A stretch of DNA of 15,443 nt from Actinomycetota bacterium (GTDB lineage Bacteria; Actinomycetota; Acidimicrobiia; Acidimicrobiales; AC-25): NCBI GenBank assembly GCA_005888395.1, contig VAXF01000078.1, forward strand, positions 1 to 15,443. Reading direction: 5' to 3'. Position numbers and translations under genes: made by a program. Under the pieces are notes generated by a model. The model made no database searches and was not told the origin of the DNA. It saw only the letters and a program-made list of their open reading frames with translations. Positions 1 through 6,408 of this stretch are shown here, piece by piece; the first letter of the stretch is position 1; every line of letters starts with the position of its first letter.

Positions 1-1605
1 TGAGCGGTCGTCGAGGCGGATCTTGGCGTAGGCGAGGTCGCCGTCGTTGACGAGGACGAGCTCGGGCACGCGTGTGCCGACCAGGGCGGGCACGGCCGTG
101 CGAGCGCCGACGGCGTCGAGCTCGACGTGCTCGCGGCGAACGAGGCTGCCCCCCTCGAGGTCGTAGAGCCCGACTCCGACCCGGTGGGATCGCAGCGTCG
201 GCCACGTCGCGGGAGCCTCCTGGTCGACGCTGAACGACGTGAAGAGACCGTCGGACGTGTCGAACGAGGCGCGCAGCGTGTTGACGCCGGCCTTCTCCAG
301 CCACTCGGCCGACCACGACTGGAGGTCGCGCCCCGACGACTGCTCGAGCGCGCCGAGGAAGTCGCCGAGCTCGGTGTTGCCGAATTCGTGGCGCCGGAAG
401 TAACTGCGGACGCCGGTGGCGAACTCATCCTCGCCGACCCACGCCACGAGCTGTCGGAGGACCGACGCGCCCTTGGCGTAGGTGATGCCGTCGAAGTTGA
501 CCTTGACCGTGTCGATGTCGGGCGCGTCGGCCACGATGGGGTGGGTCGAGGGCAGCTGGTCCTGCCGGTAGGCCCACGTCTTCCACGCGTTGGCGAACGT
601 CGTCCACGCGTTCCGGAAGCGGGTGGCGTCGACCAGGGCGACCATCGACATGTAGCTGGCGAAACTCTCGTTGAGCCAGAGATCGTCCCACCACCGCATG
701 GTCACCAGGTCGCCGAACCACATGTGGGCCATCTCGTGCAGGATCGTCTCGGCGCGGCGTTCGCGCTCGGCCGCCGTCACCTTCGAGCGGAACACGTAGC
801 GCTCGGAGAAGGTGACGCATCCCGCGTTCTCCATCGCGCCGGCGTTGAACTCCGGCACGAAGAGCTGGTCGTACTTGCCGAAGACGTACGGGTAGTCGAA
901 CGTCTTGGTGAAGAACTCGAGGCCCGCCTTGGTGAGCTCGAAGATCTCCTCCGCGTCGAGGTAGCGGGCCAGCGAGCGGCGGCAGAACAGGCCGAGCTCG
1001 ATCTCACCGTGCCGGTCGCGCACGCTGTGGTACGGGCCGGCGACGAACGCGGTGATGTACGCGGGCATGATCGCCGTCGTCGCGAACCGCCACTGGGGCC
1101 CGCCCGCCAGCGCAGGCGCGTTCGAGACGACCTCCCAACCCTCCGGCGCCGTGACCGCGAACGAGAACGTCGCCTTCAGGTCGGGCTGGTCGAAGCACGG
1201 GTACACGCGGTGGGCGTCGAAGGACTCGAACTGCGAGTAGAGGTAGGCCTCACCGTCGACGGGATCCACGAACCGGTGCAGGCCGACGCCCGTGTTCTCG
1301 TACGCGCAATCCGCCACCACGTGGAGCTCGTTGGTCGCCTCGAGCCCGTCGAGGTGAATTCGGGCGCCGTCGAAGCGGTCGGCTGCCACGGCAGCGCCGT
1401 TGAGCTCGATCGTCCGGACGCGCGGCGCGACCAGGTCCACGAAGGTCGACACCCCGGCCTCGCGGCACGCGAATCGGATGGTCGTGTCCGACACGAACGT
1501 CTCGGCGCCGCTCGTGAGATCGAGGGCGACGTCGTATTGCAGGTCGCCGACGAGCTCCGACCGCCGGCGCGCCTCGTCACGGGTGAGGTTGTTGGTACCC
1601 CGCAT
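1..1605 (-). CDS. pepN: Aminopeptidase N (M1 family), C-terminal part cut by window edge
   Basis: Cytosolic zinc aminopeptidase that removes N-terminal residues from peptides and so can finish degradation of proteasome products. About 535 N-terminal residues are visible; actinobacterial PepN is usually about 850, so the C-terminal helical domain lies outside. The substrate-binding GAMEN motif is at residues 256-260 (826-840). The zinc site HEMAH is at residues 290-294 (724-738), followed 18 residues after the second His by the third zinc ligand Glu313 in NESFASY. The frame stays open to position 1. The start is ATG at 1605, giving MRGTNNLTRDEA; the NLTRDEA opening is typical of actinobacterial PepN. 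Divergent from dacB, with only 21 bp between the two starts. No clear Shine-Dalgarno or -10 was found for it. Identification is firm; the exact start is less so. Confidence 0.96.
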   Translation of the reverse strand, partial: MRGTNNLTRDEARRRSELVGDLQYDVALDLTSGAETFVSDTTIRFACREAGVSTFVDLVAPRVRTIELNGAAVAADRFDGARIHLDGLEATNELHVVADCAYENTGVGLHRFVDPVDGEAYLYSQFESFDAHRVYPCFDQPDLKATFSFAVTAPEGWEVVSNAPALAGGPQWRFATTAIMPAYITAFVAGPYHSVRDRHGEIELGLFCRRSLARYLDAEEIFELTKAGLEFFTKTFDYPYVFGKYDQLFVPEFNAGAMENAGCVTFSERYVFRSKVTAAERERRAETILHEMAHMWFGDLVTMRWWDDLWLNESFASYMSMVALVDATRFRNAWTTFANAWKTWAYRQDQLPSTHPIVADAPDIDTVKVNFDGITYAKGASVLRQLVAWVGEDEFATGVRSYFRRHEFGNTELGDFLGALEQSSGRDLQSWSAEWLEKAGVNTLRASFDTSDGLFTSFSVDQEAPATWPTLRSHRVGVGLYDLEGGSLVRREHVELDAVGARTAVPALVGTRVPELVLVNDGDLAYAKIRLDDRS

Positions 1606-1610
1606 GCCCC

Positions 1611-1616
1611 TATCCT
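1611..1616 (+). promoter_or_regulatory. Candidate -10 (TATCCT) for dacB
   Basis: TATCCT fits the actinobacterial TANNNT -10 consensus and lies in the 21-bp gap between divergent pepN and dacB. It ends 10 nt before the dacB ATG, so the transcript would be leaderless or nearly so. No -35 match is visible. The spacing is the longest of the six similar sites in this window. Confidence 0.4.
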
Positions 1617-1626
1617 CGCCCAGGCG

Positions 1627-3027
1627 ATGGGACTGCGCCGACACGCGCTGCCGGCCGGGCTGGCCGCGGTGGCGCTCGTGGCCGGCGCACTGGCCCTGCG
1701 AGCCCCGGCGAGCCACGGCTCGACGCGGCCACCGGCCGCACTGGCCGCGCCGGTCCTCTCGCCCCGGCGGGCGCCCGAGACGCTCTCGCGGGTTGTCGGC
1801 GACCTGCGGCTCCGGCGCGACCTCGACGCCGCGCTCGCCGATCCGCAGCTGGGCGCCGCTCGGAGCGCCAACTGCCTCGTCGTCGACGACGGTGGCCGGC
1901 GCCTCTACGAGCGCACGCCCGACGCGTCGCTCCTGCCGGCCTCCAACCTGAAGCTGCTCACGGGCGCGGCGATCCTCGACCGGCTCGGGCCCGGCACCCG
2001 CCTGCGAACGGAGGTCCGCGGTGCCCGACCCGCCGGCGGCAACGTCGACGGACCCCTCTGGCTCGTCGGCGGTGGCGACCCGCTGCTCGGCACGGCCGAC
2101 TTCGCCGCCTCCTTCGAGCGCCAGCCGCGCCAGTTCACCTCGCTCGAGGCGCTCGCCGACCGCGTCGTCAAGGCCGGCGTGCGTCACGTGAGCGGTGGCA
2201 TCGTGGGCGACGAGACGCGCTACGACAGGGAGCGGTACGTGCCCACGTGGATCCCGAGCTACGTGAGCGACAGCGAGATCGGCCCGGCCAGCGCCCTCAC
2301 CGTCAACGACAACTTCGTCGCGTGGCACCCGCGTCACATCGCCGCCGCCGCCCCGGCTACCGCGGCCGCCGCGCTGTTCACCGCGCTGTTGCGCGCACGC
2401 GGCGTCGACGTGGACGGCAGTGCGGCCGAAGGCGCGGCACCGCCCGCCTCGGCGCGCCTGGCCACCATCGACTCGGCGACCGTGGGCGAGCTCGTCGGCG
2501 AGATGCTCCGCGAGAGCGACAACCAGACGGCCGAGATGCTGGTGAAGGAGCTCGACCGGCGACGGGGTGGCCGCGGCTCCACCGTGAACGGGATGGCGGT
2601 CGTCCGGTCCGACCTGGCCTCGATGGACCTGCCACTCGCCGGTCTGGCGACGGTGGACGGCTCCGGGCTCGATCGGTCGGATCGAGCCACGTGCCGGCTG
2701 CTTCTGTCCGTGCTCGAGCACGCGCCCGAACGGGCGTGGCTGACGCGCGGCCTTCCCGTCGCGGCCCACGACGGCACGCTCGCCCGCCACTTCCATGGAA
2801 GCGTGGCCGCCGGCCGGTTGCGGGCCAAGACGGGATCTCTCAAGGGCGTGGCCGGGCTGACGGGCCTGGCGGCCACGGTCCGCGGCGGGACACTGGCCTT
2901 CTCGCTGCTCGTCAACGGCCTGCCGCACGACGAGCTCGGCGTCTACCTCTACGAGAAGGTCGGCGGCATCCTCGTCCGCTATCCGGACGTACCGAAGCCG
3001 GCGCAGCTCGCGGTGCCAGGGACCTGA
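1627..3027 (+). CDS. dacB: D-alanyl-D-alanine carboxypeptidase/endopeptidase (PBP4, family S13)
   Basis: Trims peptidoglycan stem peptides (DD-carboxypeptidase) or cuts cross-links (DD-endopeptidase) outside the membrane. The 466-residue product starts with a basic, then hydrophobic signal segment (about residues 4-25) rich in Ala, Leu and Val. The three penicillin-binding motifs are in order: SNLK with Ser106 nucleophile and Lys109; SDN at 297-299; KTG at 401-403 within RAKTGSLKG. A conserved-looking HDGTLARHF stretch precedes KTG. The wide spacing between SxxK and SxN matches the S13 domain insertion. The frame is open far upstream, but that part is antisense to pepN and is not coding. ATG 1627 was chosen because it gives the signal peptide and lies past the pepN start. 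The next gene starts directly after its TGA. Confidence 0.93.
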   Translation: MGLRRHALPAGLAAVALVAGALALRAPASHGSTRPPAALAAPVLSPRRAPETLSRVVGDLRLRRDLDAALADPQLGAARSANCLVVDDGGRRLYERTPDASLLPASNLKLLTGAAILDRLGPGTRLRTEVRGARPAGGNVDGPLWLVGGGDPLLGTADFAASFERQPRQFTSLEALADRVVKAGVRHVSGGIVGDETRYDRERYVPTWIPSYVSDSEIGPASALTVNDNFVAWHPRHIAAAAPATAAAALFTALLRARGVDVDGSAAEGAAPPASARLATIDSATVGELVGEMLRESDNQTAEMLVKELDRRRGGRGSTVNGMAVVRSDLASMDLPLAGLATVDGSGLDRSDRATCRLLLSVLEHAPERAWLTRGLPVAAHDGTLARHFHGSVAAGRLRAKTGSLKGVAGLTGLAATVRGGTLAFSLLVNGLPHDELGVYLYEKVGGILVRYPDVPKPAQLAVPGT

Positions 3028-3654
3028 GTGGACGCCCGCGCCCTGCCGATGTTCCCGTTGGGAAGCGTGCTGTTCCCGTACGCGACGCTGCCCCTCCACG
3101 TCTTCGAGCCGCGATATCGAGCGCTGACGCGCGACTGTCTTCAGAGCGACGCACCCGAGTTCGGCGTCGTGCTCATCGAGCGGGGGAGCGAGGTCGGCGG
3201 CGGCGACGTCCGTTTCCGCACCGGCACTGTCGCCCGCATCGTGGAGGCGGCCGAAGTGCCCGACGGACGCTGGGTGCTCGTGACCGTCGGCACGCGACGG
3301 ATTCGCGTCCACGAGTGGCTGGCCGAGGAGCCCTACCCGCGCGCCGAGGTGAGCGACGTGGCCGAGGGCCCGGCGGGGCCCGATGCACAGACGGCGCGCG
3401 ACGAGGTGGAGCGGCTGCTGCGCCACGTGCTCGCCCTCGCGGCCGAGGCCGGCGACGACGCGGCGCCTGCGACGGTCGAGCTCCACGCCGACTTGTCGGT
3501 CGCGACGTGGCAGGCGGCCGCATTTGCGCCTGTTGGCCCGGCTGACGGGCAGCGCATCCTCGAGACGGAGAGCGTCGAGGATCGGCTCCAGCTGCTGCAC
3601 GACCTGCTCGAGGACGAGGCAGCCGTGCTTGCGCACCGCCTGTCCGGGGAATAG
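3028..3654 (+). CDS. Lon substrate-binding (LON N-terminal, PUA-like) domain protein
   Basis: A 208-residue stand-alone Lon N-terminal domain protein with no AAA or protease domain. The opening MFPLGSVLFPYATLPLHVFEPRYRAL region carries the family hallmark: F-P-L-x5-P then L-x-(I/V)-F-E-x-R-Y. It is followed by a beta-rich segment (residues 45-115) and a helical C-terminal part (from about 120) with an acidic end. Such proteins are common in bacteria and their exact role is unsettled; peptide or protein binding is presumed from the Lon relationship. It begins with GTG immediately after the dacB TGA (zero spacing), implying translational coupling. No Shine-Dalgarno is obvious. It should not be called Lon protease, since all catalytic parts are missing. 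Confidence 0.88.
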   Translation: MDARALPMFPLGSVLFPYATLPLHVFEPRYRALTRDCLQSDAPEFGVVLIERGSEVGGGDVRFRTGTVARIVEAAEVPDGRWVLVTVGTRRIRVHEWLAEEPYPRAEVSDVAEGPAGPDAQTARDEVERLLRHVLALAAEAGDDAAPATVELHADLSVATWQAAAFAPVGPADGQRILETESVEDRLQLLHDLLEDEAAVLAHRLSGE

Positions 3655-3664
3655 ACCCTCGCCG

Positions 3665-4003
3665 ATGGCGACGGCCACGAGCGGGCAGAAGAGCCTGCCC
3701 ACGCTCGTCCAGGAGCTGCGCGAGCTGGTGGTCGCTTATGCGCGGCAGGAGACCGTCGAGCCGCTCAAGGGCCTCGTGCGCTTCGTGCTCTTCGGCGTCC
3801 TCGGCTCATTCATGATCGGCATCGCGCTGCTGCTGTTCGTCGTCGCCGGGCTGCGCGCGCTCGAGACCCAGACGGGGGAGCACCTCACCGGCAAGTGGTC
3901 GTGGGCGCCCTACGGGATCGTCACAGGCGGTTGCTTCGTCGTCGCCGGGCTGGCGGTGGCGGCTGCGACCCGCGGCGGCAAGAAGAAGGAGAAGAGGTCA
4001 TGA
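3665..4003 (+). CDS. Small membrane protein, holin-superfamily/DUF1469-like
   Basis: A 112-residue protein with a soluble amphipathic N-terminal part (residues 1-35, including LVQELRELVVAYARQE), two predicted membrane segments (about 37-62 and 84-105) and a very basic tail (GGKKKEKRS). This layout resembles the actinobacterial holin-like/DUF1469 membrane proteins, often found in small-gene runs and not evidence for a phage. The assignment is by pattern only. ATG 3665 was chosen; it lies 10 nt after the preceding stop. Its TGA overlaps the next ATG (ATGA at 4000-4003). The tail codons also contain AAGGAG (3986-3991), a strong Shine-Dalgarno for whatever starts at 4000. Confidence 0.75.
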   Translation: MATATSGQKSLPTLVQELRELVVAYARQETVEPLKGLVRFVLFGVLGSFMIGIALLLFVVAGLRALETQTGEHLTGKWSWAPYGIVTGGCFVVAGLAVAAATRGGKKKEKRS

Positions 4004-4095
4004 CCGAGCACCGAAGCGAAGCGGAGGAGCGCAGGTCCAGCAAGCAGAGTTGCATGGCGGTCACGGCCACCAGCCGAAGGATGGTGGCACTGTGA
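4000..4095 (+). CDS. Putative 31-residue ORF coupled to both neighbours
   Basis: A very short ORF, polar and charged at its N-terminal half (MTEHRSEAEERRSSKQ), with no recognisable domain. In its favour: AAGGAG lies 8 nt before the ATG, the start overlaps the upstream stop as ATGA, and the stop overlaps the next start as GTGA. Third codon positions are G or C in about 26 of 31 codons, as in real genes here. It may be a leader peptide whose translation feeds ribosomes to the next gene. Alternatively it is the N-terminal end of that next gene, cut off by a one-base frameshift near 4046-4050, since the downstream frame is also open there. I cannot decide between these. Confidence 0.4.
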   Translation: MTEHRSEAEERRSSKQSCMAVTATSRRMVAL

Positions 4096-4313
4096 CGGCA
4101 CTGCCCGCAGGCGAGAAGCCCATTGGGCGCAGCGACATCGAGGCGAAGCTGCGCGAGATCCGGGGCGAGGTCGACACCACCACCGAACGGGCGAAGGTGC
4201 CCGCGATCGCCGTTGGAGTCGCCGCTGTCGTCGTGGTGGTTGGCGTCGCCTTCCTGTTGGGGCGCCGGCGCGGGAAGCGCATGACCACGGTGGTGGAGGT
4301 GCGACGAGTTTGA
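4092..4313 (+). CDS. Small single-span membrane protein, function unknown
   Basis: A 73-residue protein. Residues about 14-33 (SDIEAKLREIRGEVDTTTER) look like a charged helix and are followed by one strongly hydrophobic segment (about 35-56, Ala/Val-rich). The basic stretch RRRGKR comes next, so the C-terminus should stay in the cytoplasm. The layout is vaguely like DUF3618-type membrane proteins, but I do not assign it. GTG 4092 was chosen because AAGGA (4077-4081) lies 10 nt upstream and the start overlaps the preceding TGA. A TTG at 4050 would add 14 residues. Its own TGA overlaps the next ATG (TGATG at 4311-4315). Confidence 0.7.
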   Translation: MTALPAGEKPIGRSDIEAKLREIRGEVDTTTERAKVPAIAVGVAAVVVVVGVAFLLGRRRGKRMTTVVEVRRV

Positions 4314-4513
4314 TGCTCAAGCGGCTCACGCGAACCGCCATGTCGCGCGGCTTCGTCGGTGGCAGCCGGGCGTGGATGGTCGTCGGCACGGCGGCGATCG
4401 CGCTCCGGGTCACGGCGCGTGTCACCGGCAAACGCCCGCGGGTCGTCTACCGGCAGACGCTCCAGCCGGGCGAGAGCGTGCTCGTGACCGCGGGGGAAGC
4501 AACCACCCTCTGA
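4313..4513 (+). CDS. Small basic hypothetical protein, possible membrane segment
   Basis: A 66-residue protein that I do not recognise. The N-terminal 20 residues are basic (KRLTRTAMSRGF). They are followed by a short hydrophobic stretch (about 21-34, AWMVVGTAAIAL) that may be a membrane segment or a buried helix. The C-terminal half (RPRVVYRQTLQPGESVLVT) looks like a short beta-rich tail. The start ATG overlaps the preceding stop by one base (TGATG); a TTG one codon earlier is possible. It is the last of a chain of tiny overlapping genes from 3665, which suggests that the chain is one transcript with coupled translation. Confidence 0.65.
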   Translation: MLKRLTRTAMSRGFVGGSRAWMVVGTAAIALRVTARVTGKRPRVVYRQTLQPGESVLVTAGEATTL

Positions 4514-4514
4514 C

Positions 4515-4520
4515 TACGCT
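4515..4520 (+). promoter_or_regulatory. Candidate -10 (TACGCT) for the ttuB-ttuA-trmI group
   Basis: TACGCT matches TANNNT and lies in the 14-nt gap between the small membrane gene and ttuB, ending 7 nt before GTG 4528. That spacing would place the first transcribed base at or next to the start codon. This would let the tRNA-modification genes be transcribed separately from the upstream small genes. Confidence 0.45.
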
Positions 4521-4527
4521 CGCGGGG

Positions 4528-4728
4528 GTGAAGGTCCTGCTCAGGAACCCCCGTCGCGAGGTGGAGGTGCCCGGGCCGATCGGCGTCGACACCCTCCTCC
4601 GGCAGCTCGAGATGAACCGTGAGTCGGTCCTCGTGATCCGCGGCGACACGCTGGTCACGGGCGACGCCGTGCTCGACGACCACGACGACGTCGAGATCCG
4701 CCCTGTCATCTCAGGGGGTTGCTGTTGA
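4528..4728 (+). CDS. ttuB: Ubiquitin-like sulfur carrier protein, TtuB/ThiS/MoaD family
   Basis: A 66-residue beta-grasp protein that probably carries sulfur as a C-terminal thiocarboxylate to TtuA, encoded directly downstream. The pattern (VKVLLRNP, REVEVPG, LLRQLEMNRESVLVIRGD, DDVEIRPVISGG) follows Thermus TtuB closely, including an ISGG-type end. The oddity is two Cys after the diglycine (S62 G63 G64 C65 C66), so the tail would have to be removed before adenylation by an E1-like enzyme. No E1 (MoeB/ThiF/TtuC) or JAMM peptidase is in this window. The start is GTG 4528, giving an N-terminus that begins on the first beta strand. The stop overlaps the ttuA start as TTGA. ThiS or MoaD proper is less likely given the neighbour. 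Confidence 0.82.
   Translation: MKVLLRNPRREVEVPGPIGVDTLLRQLEMNRESVLVIRGDTLVTGDAVLDDHDDVEIRPVISGGCC
4713..4727 (+). promoter_or_regulatory. Shine-Dalgarno and TTG start of ttuA inside ttuB
   Basis: AGGGGG at 4713-4718, encoding most of the ttuB diglycine, lies 6 nt before TTG 4725. A second TTG at 4719 has no room for ribosome binding. Starting at 4725 also puts the TtuA cluster cysteines at residues 130, 133 and 222, the same numbers as in Thermus TtuA. This decides the start. Confidence 0.75.
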
Positions 4729-5627
4729 AGTGCCGCCGCTGCCGCGGGCCGGCCGTGATCGAGGTTCGGCGACACAACGCCGGGTTCTGCAGCGACTGCT
4801 TCCTCCACCACTGCCACGAGCAAGTGCGCCGCACGATCGACGACTTCTCGATGACGGGCGCCGGCGAGCGCGTGCTCGTGGCGGTGTCGGGCGGCAAGGA
4901 CTCCCTCGCCCTCTGGGACATCCTCCTCGACCTCGGGCACGACGTCGACGGGCTCTACCTCGGGCTCGGGATCGGCGAGTACAGCGACCAGTCGGGCGAC
5001 TACGCGCGCGCCTTCGCGGCGCGACGCGGGGCGAAGCTGGTGGAGGTCGACCTGCCGGCGGACTACGGCTTCGACATTCCCGCCGGGTCCGCGGCCGCCC
5101 ATCGGGTTCCATGCTCCGCGTGCGGTCTCTCGAAGCGCCACCTGTTCAACCGGGCGGCCCTCGACGGCGGCTACGACGTCGTTGCGACCGGGCACAACCT
5201 CGACGACGAGGCGGCCGTCCTGTTCGGCAACGTGCTGCGCTGGTCCACCGACTACCTCGGCCGCCAGCTGCCGGTTCTGCCGGAACGCGAGGGCTTCGTG
5301 CGCAAGGTGAAGCCACTCGTGCGGCTGGCCGAGCGGGAGACCGCCGCGTACTGCGTGCTGGCCGGCATCGACTACATCGTCGAGGAATGCCCCATGGCCG
5401 CCGGCAACCGCCACCTCGGCTACAAGCACGCTCTCGACAGCATCGAGGAGCAGTCGCCGGGAACGAAGGCCGCGTTCTACTTCGGCTTCCTCGACCGGGC
5501 CTCGGCGCTCTTCACGCCGCAGGCAGCCGTCGAGCAGGACGGGCTGCGGGCGTGTGTGTCGTGCGGCGCGCCCACCACCGCCGAGGTGTGCGCGTTCTGC
5601 AAGCTCCTCGAGCGGGCCCGTACATGA
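4725..5627 (+). CDS. ttuA: tRNA 2-thiolation enzyme TtuA (tRNA-5-methyluridine54 2-sulfurtransferase)
   Basis: A 300-residue ATP-pyrophosphatase-fold enzyme that activates uridine 54 in the tRNA T-loop and replaces O2 with sulfur supplied by TtuB. Visible parts in order: an N-terminal zinc finger (CRRC at the start, then FCSDCFLHH); the PP-loop SGGKDS at 55-60; Cys130 and Cys133 in PCSACG; Cys222 in EECPM; and a C-terminal zinc finger (CVSCG...CAFC). In Thermus the three cysteines bind the catalytic [4Fe-4S] cluster, and here they fall at identical residue numbers. That argues against TtcA or TilS. Translation is probably coupled to ttuB (TTGA overlap) and to trmI downstream (ATGA overlap). 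Whether the substrate here is m5U54 or plain U54 cannot be told from sequence. Confidence 0.93.
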   Translation: MKCRRCRGPAVIEVRRHNAGFCSDCFLHHCHEQVRRTIDDFSMTGAGERVLVAVSGGKDSLALWDILLDLGHDVDGLYLGLGIGEYSDQSGDYARAFAARRGAKLVEVDLPADYGFDIPAGSAAAHRVPCSACGLSKRHLFNRAALDGGYDVVATGHNLDDEAAVLFGNVLRWSTDYLGRQLPVLPEREGFVRKVKPLVRLAERETAAYCVLAGIDYIVEECPMAAGNRHLGYKHALDSIEEQSPGTKAAFYFGFLDRASALFTPQAAVEQDGLRACVSCGAPTTAEVCAFCKLLERART

Positions 5628-6394
5628 GGGAGTTCCGGGAGGGCGAGAGGGCGCTGCTGTTCGACGCCAAGGGTCGCCAGTACCTGGTCACGTTGGCAGA
5701 GGGCGGCGAGTTCCACACCCACGCCGGTGTCGTTCCTCACGCCCTGCTCATCGGCGCGGCCGAGGGCATCACCGTGCGCTCGACTGCGGGGGCGCGCTAC
5801 ACCGCGGTGCGCCCGACGCTGGCCCAGTTCGTGCTCAAGATGCCCCGCGGCGCCCAGGTCATCTACCCGAAGGACCTCGGCCCGCTGCTCGTGCTGGCCG
5901 ACGTGTTCCCCGGCGCGCGGGTGCTCGAGGCGGGCGTTGGCTCGGGCGCCCTGTCGATGACGCTCGTGCGAGCCGGCGCCGATGTCGTCGGTTACGAGAC
6001 TCGCGCCGACTTCGCCGTGCGCGCCCGCCGCAACGTGCTCACCTTCCTCGGAGACGACGCCGCGGCGCGGTTCCGGGTAGAGGAGCGCGACGTGTACGCC
6101 GGCATCGACGAGACGGAGCTCGACCGCGTCGTGCTCGACCTGCCCGAGCCGTGGCGGGTCGTGAAGCACGCCGAGGCCGCGCTGCGGCCGGGCGGCATCC
6201 TCGTCGCCTACCTGCCCACCGTCGGCCAGGTGGCGCAGCTGCGCGACGCGCTCGACGACAGCCGCTTCGGCATGGCCGAGACCATGGAGGTGCTCCAGCG
6301 CACGTGGCACGTCGAGGGCCAGTCGGTCCGCCCCGACCATCGCATGGTCGGTCACACGGGCTTTCTGACCCACGCGCGCCTGCTCGGCGCCTGA
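5624..6394 (+). CDS. trmI: tRNA (adenine-58-N1)-methyltransferase TrmI
   Basis: A SAM-dependent enzyme that makes m1A58 in the tRNA T-loop, as a homotetramer in known homologues. The 256-residue product has the small N-terminal beta domain (residues 1-70), the PKDLGPLL segment typical of the family, the SAM-binding motif LEAGVGSG (101-108) and the catalytic-site motif DLPEPW (172-177). The start ATG overlaps the ttuA stop as ATGA. In Thermus, m1A58 and 2-thiolation of residue 54 are functionally linked, which fits this pairing. In mycobacteria the homologue (Rv2118c) lies close to mpa, so its nearness to the proteasome genes is an old actinobacterial linkage. Length and motifs are normal. Confidence 0.95.
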   Translation: MREFREGERALLFDAKGRQYLVTLAEGGEFHTHAGVVPHALLIGAAEGITVRSTAGARYTAVRPTLAQFVLKMPRGAQVIYPKDLGPLLVLADVFPGARVLEAGVGSGALSMTLVRAGADVVGYETRADFAVRARRNVLTFLGDDAAARFRVEERDVYAGIDETELDRVVLDLPEPWRVVKHAEAALRPGGILVAYLPTVGQVAQLRDALDDSRFGMAETMEVLQRTWHVEGQSVRPDHRMVGHTGFLTHARLLGA

Positions 6395-6408
6395 CGCGGC
6401 CCTCTCCC

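Noticed and set aside
127..1626. Long open plus-strand frame upstream of and in frame with dacB
   Set aside because: It is exactly antisense to pepN, which has GAMEN and HEMAH motifs. The plus-strand translation is Arg/Val/Glu-rich without any domain, a usual shadow in GC-rich DNA. dacB starts at 1627.
3665..4003. Possible prophage remnant because of the holin-like protein
   Set aside because: No endolysin, structural, integrase or attachment-site features nearby, and base composition is unchanged. Holin-superfamily proteins of this kind are common chromosomal genes in actinobacteria.
4719..4721. Earlier TTG as the ttuA start
   Set aside because: It directly abuts the GGGGG run, leaving no spacer, and it would shift the cluster cysteines by two from the Thermus numbering. 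TTG 4725 fits better.
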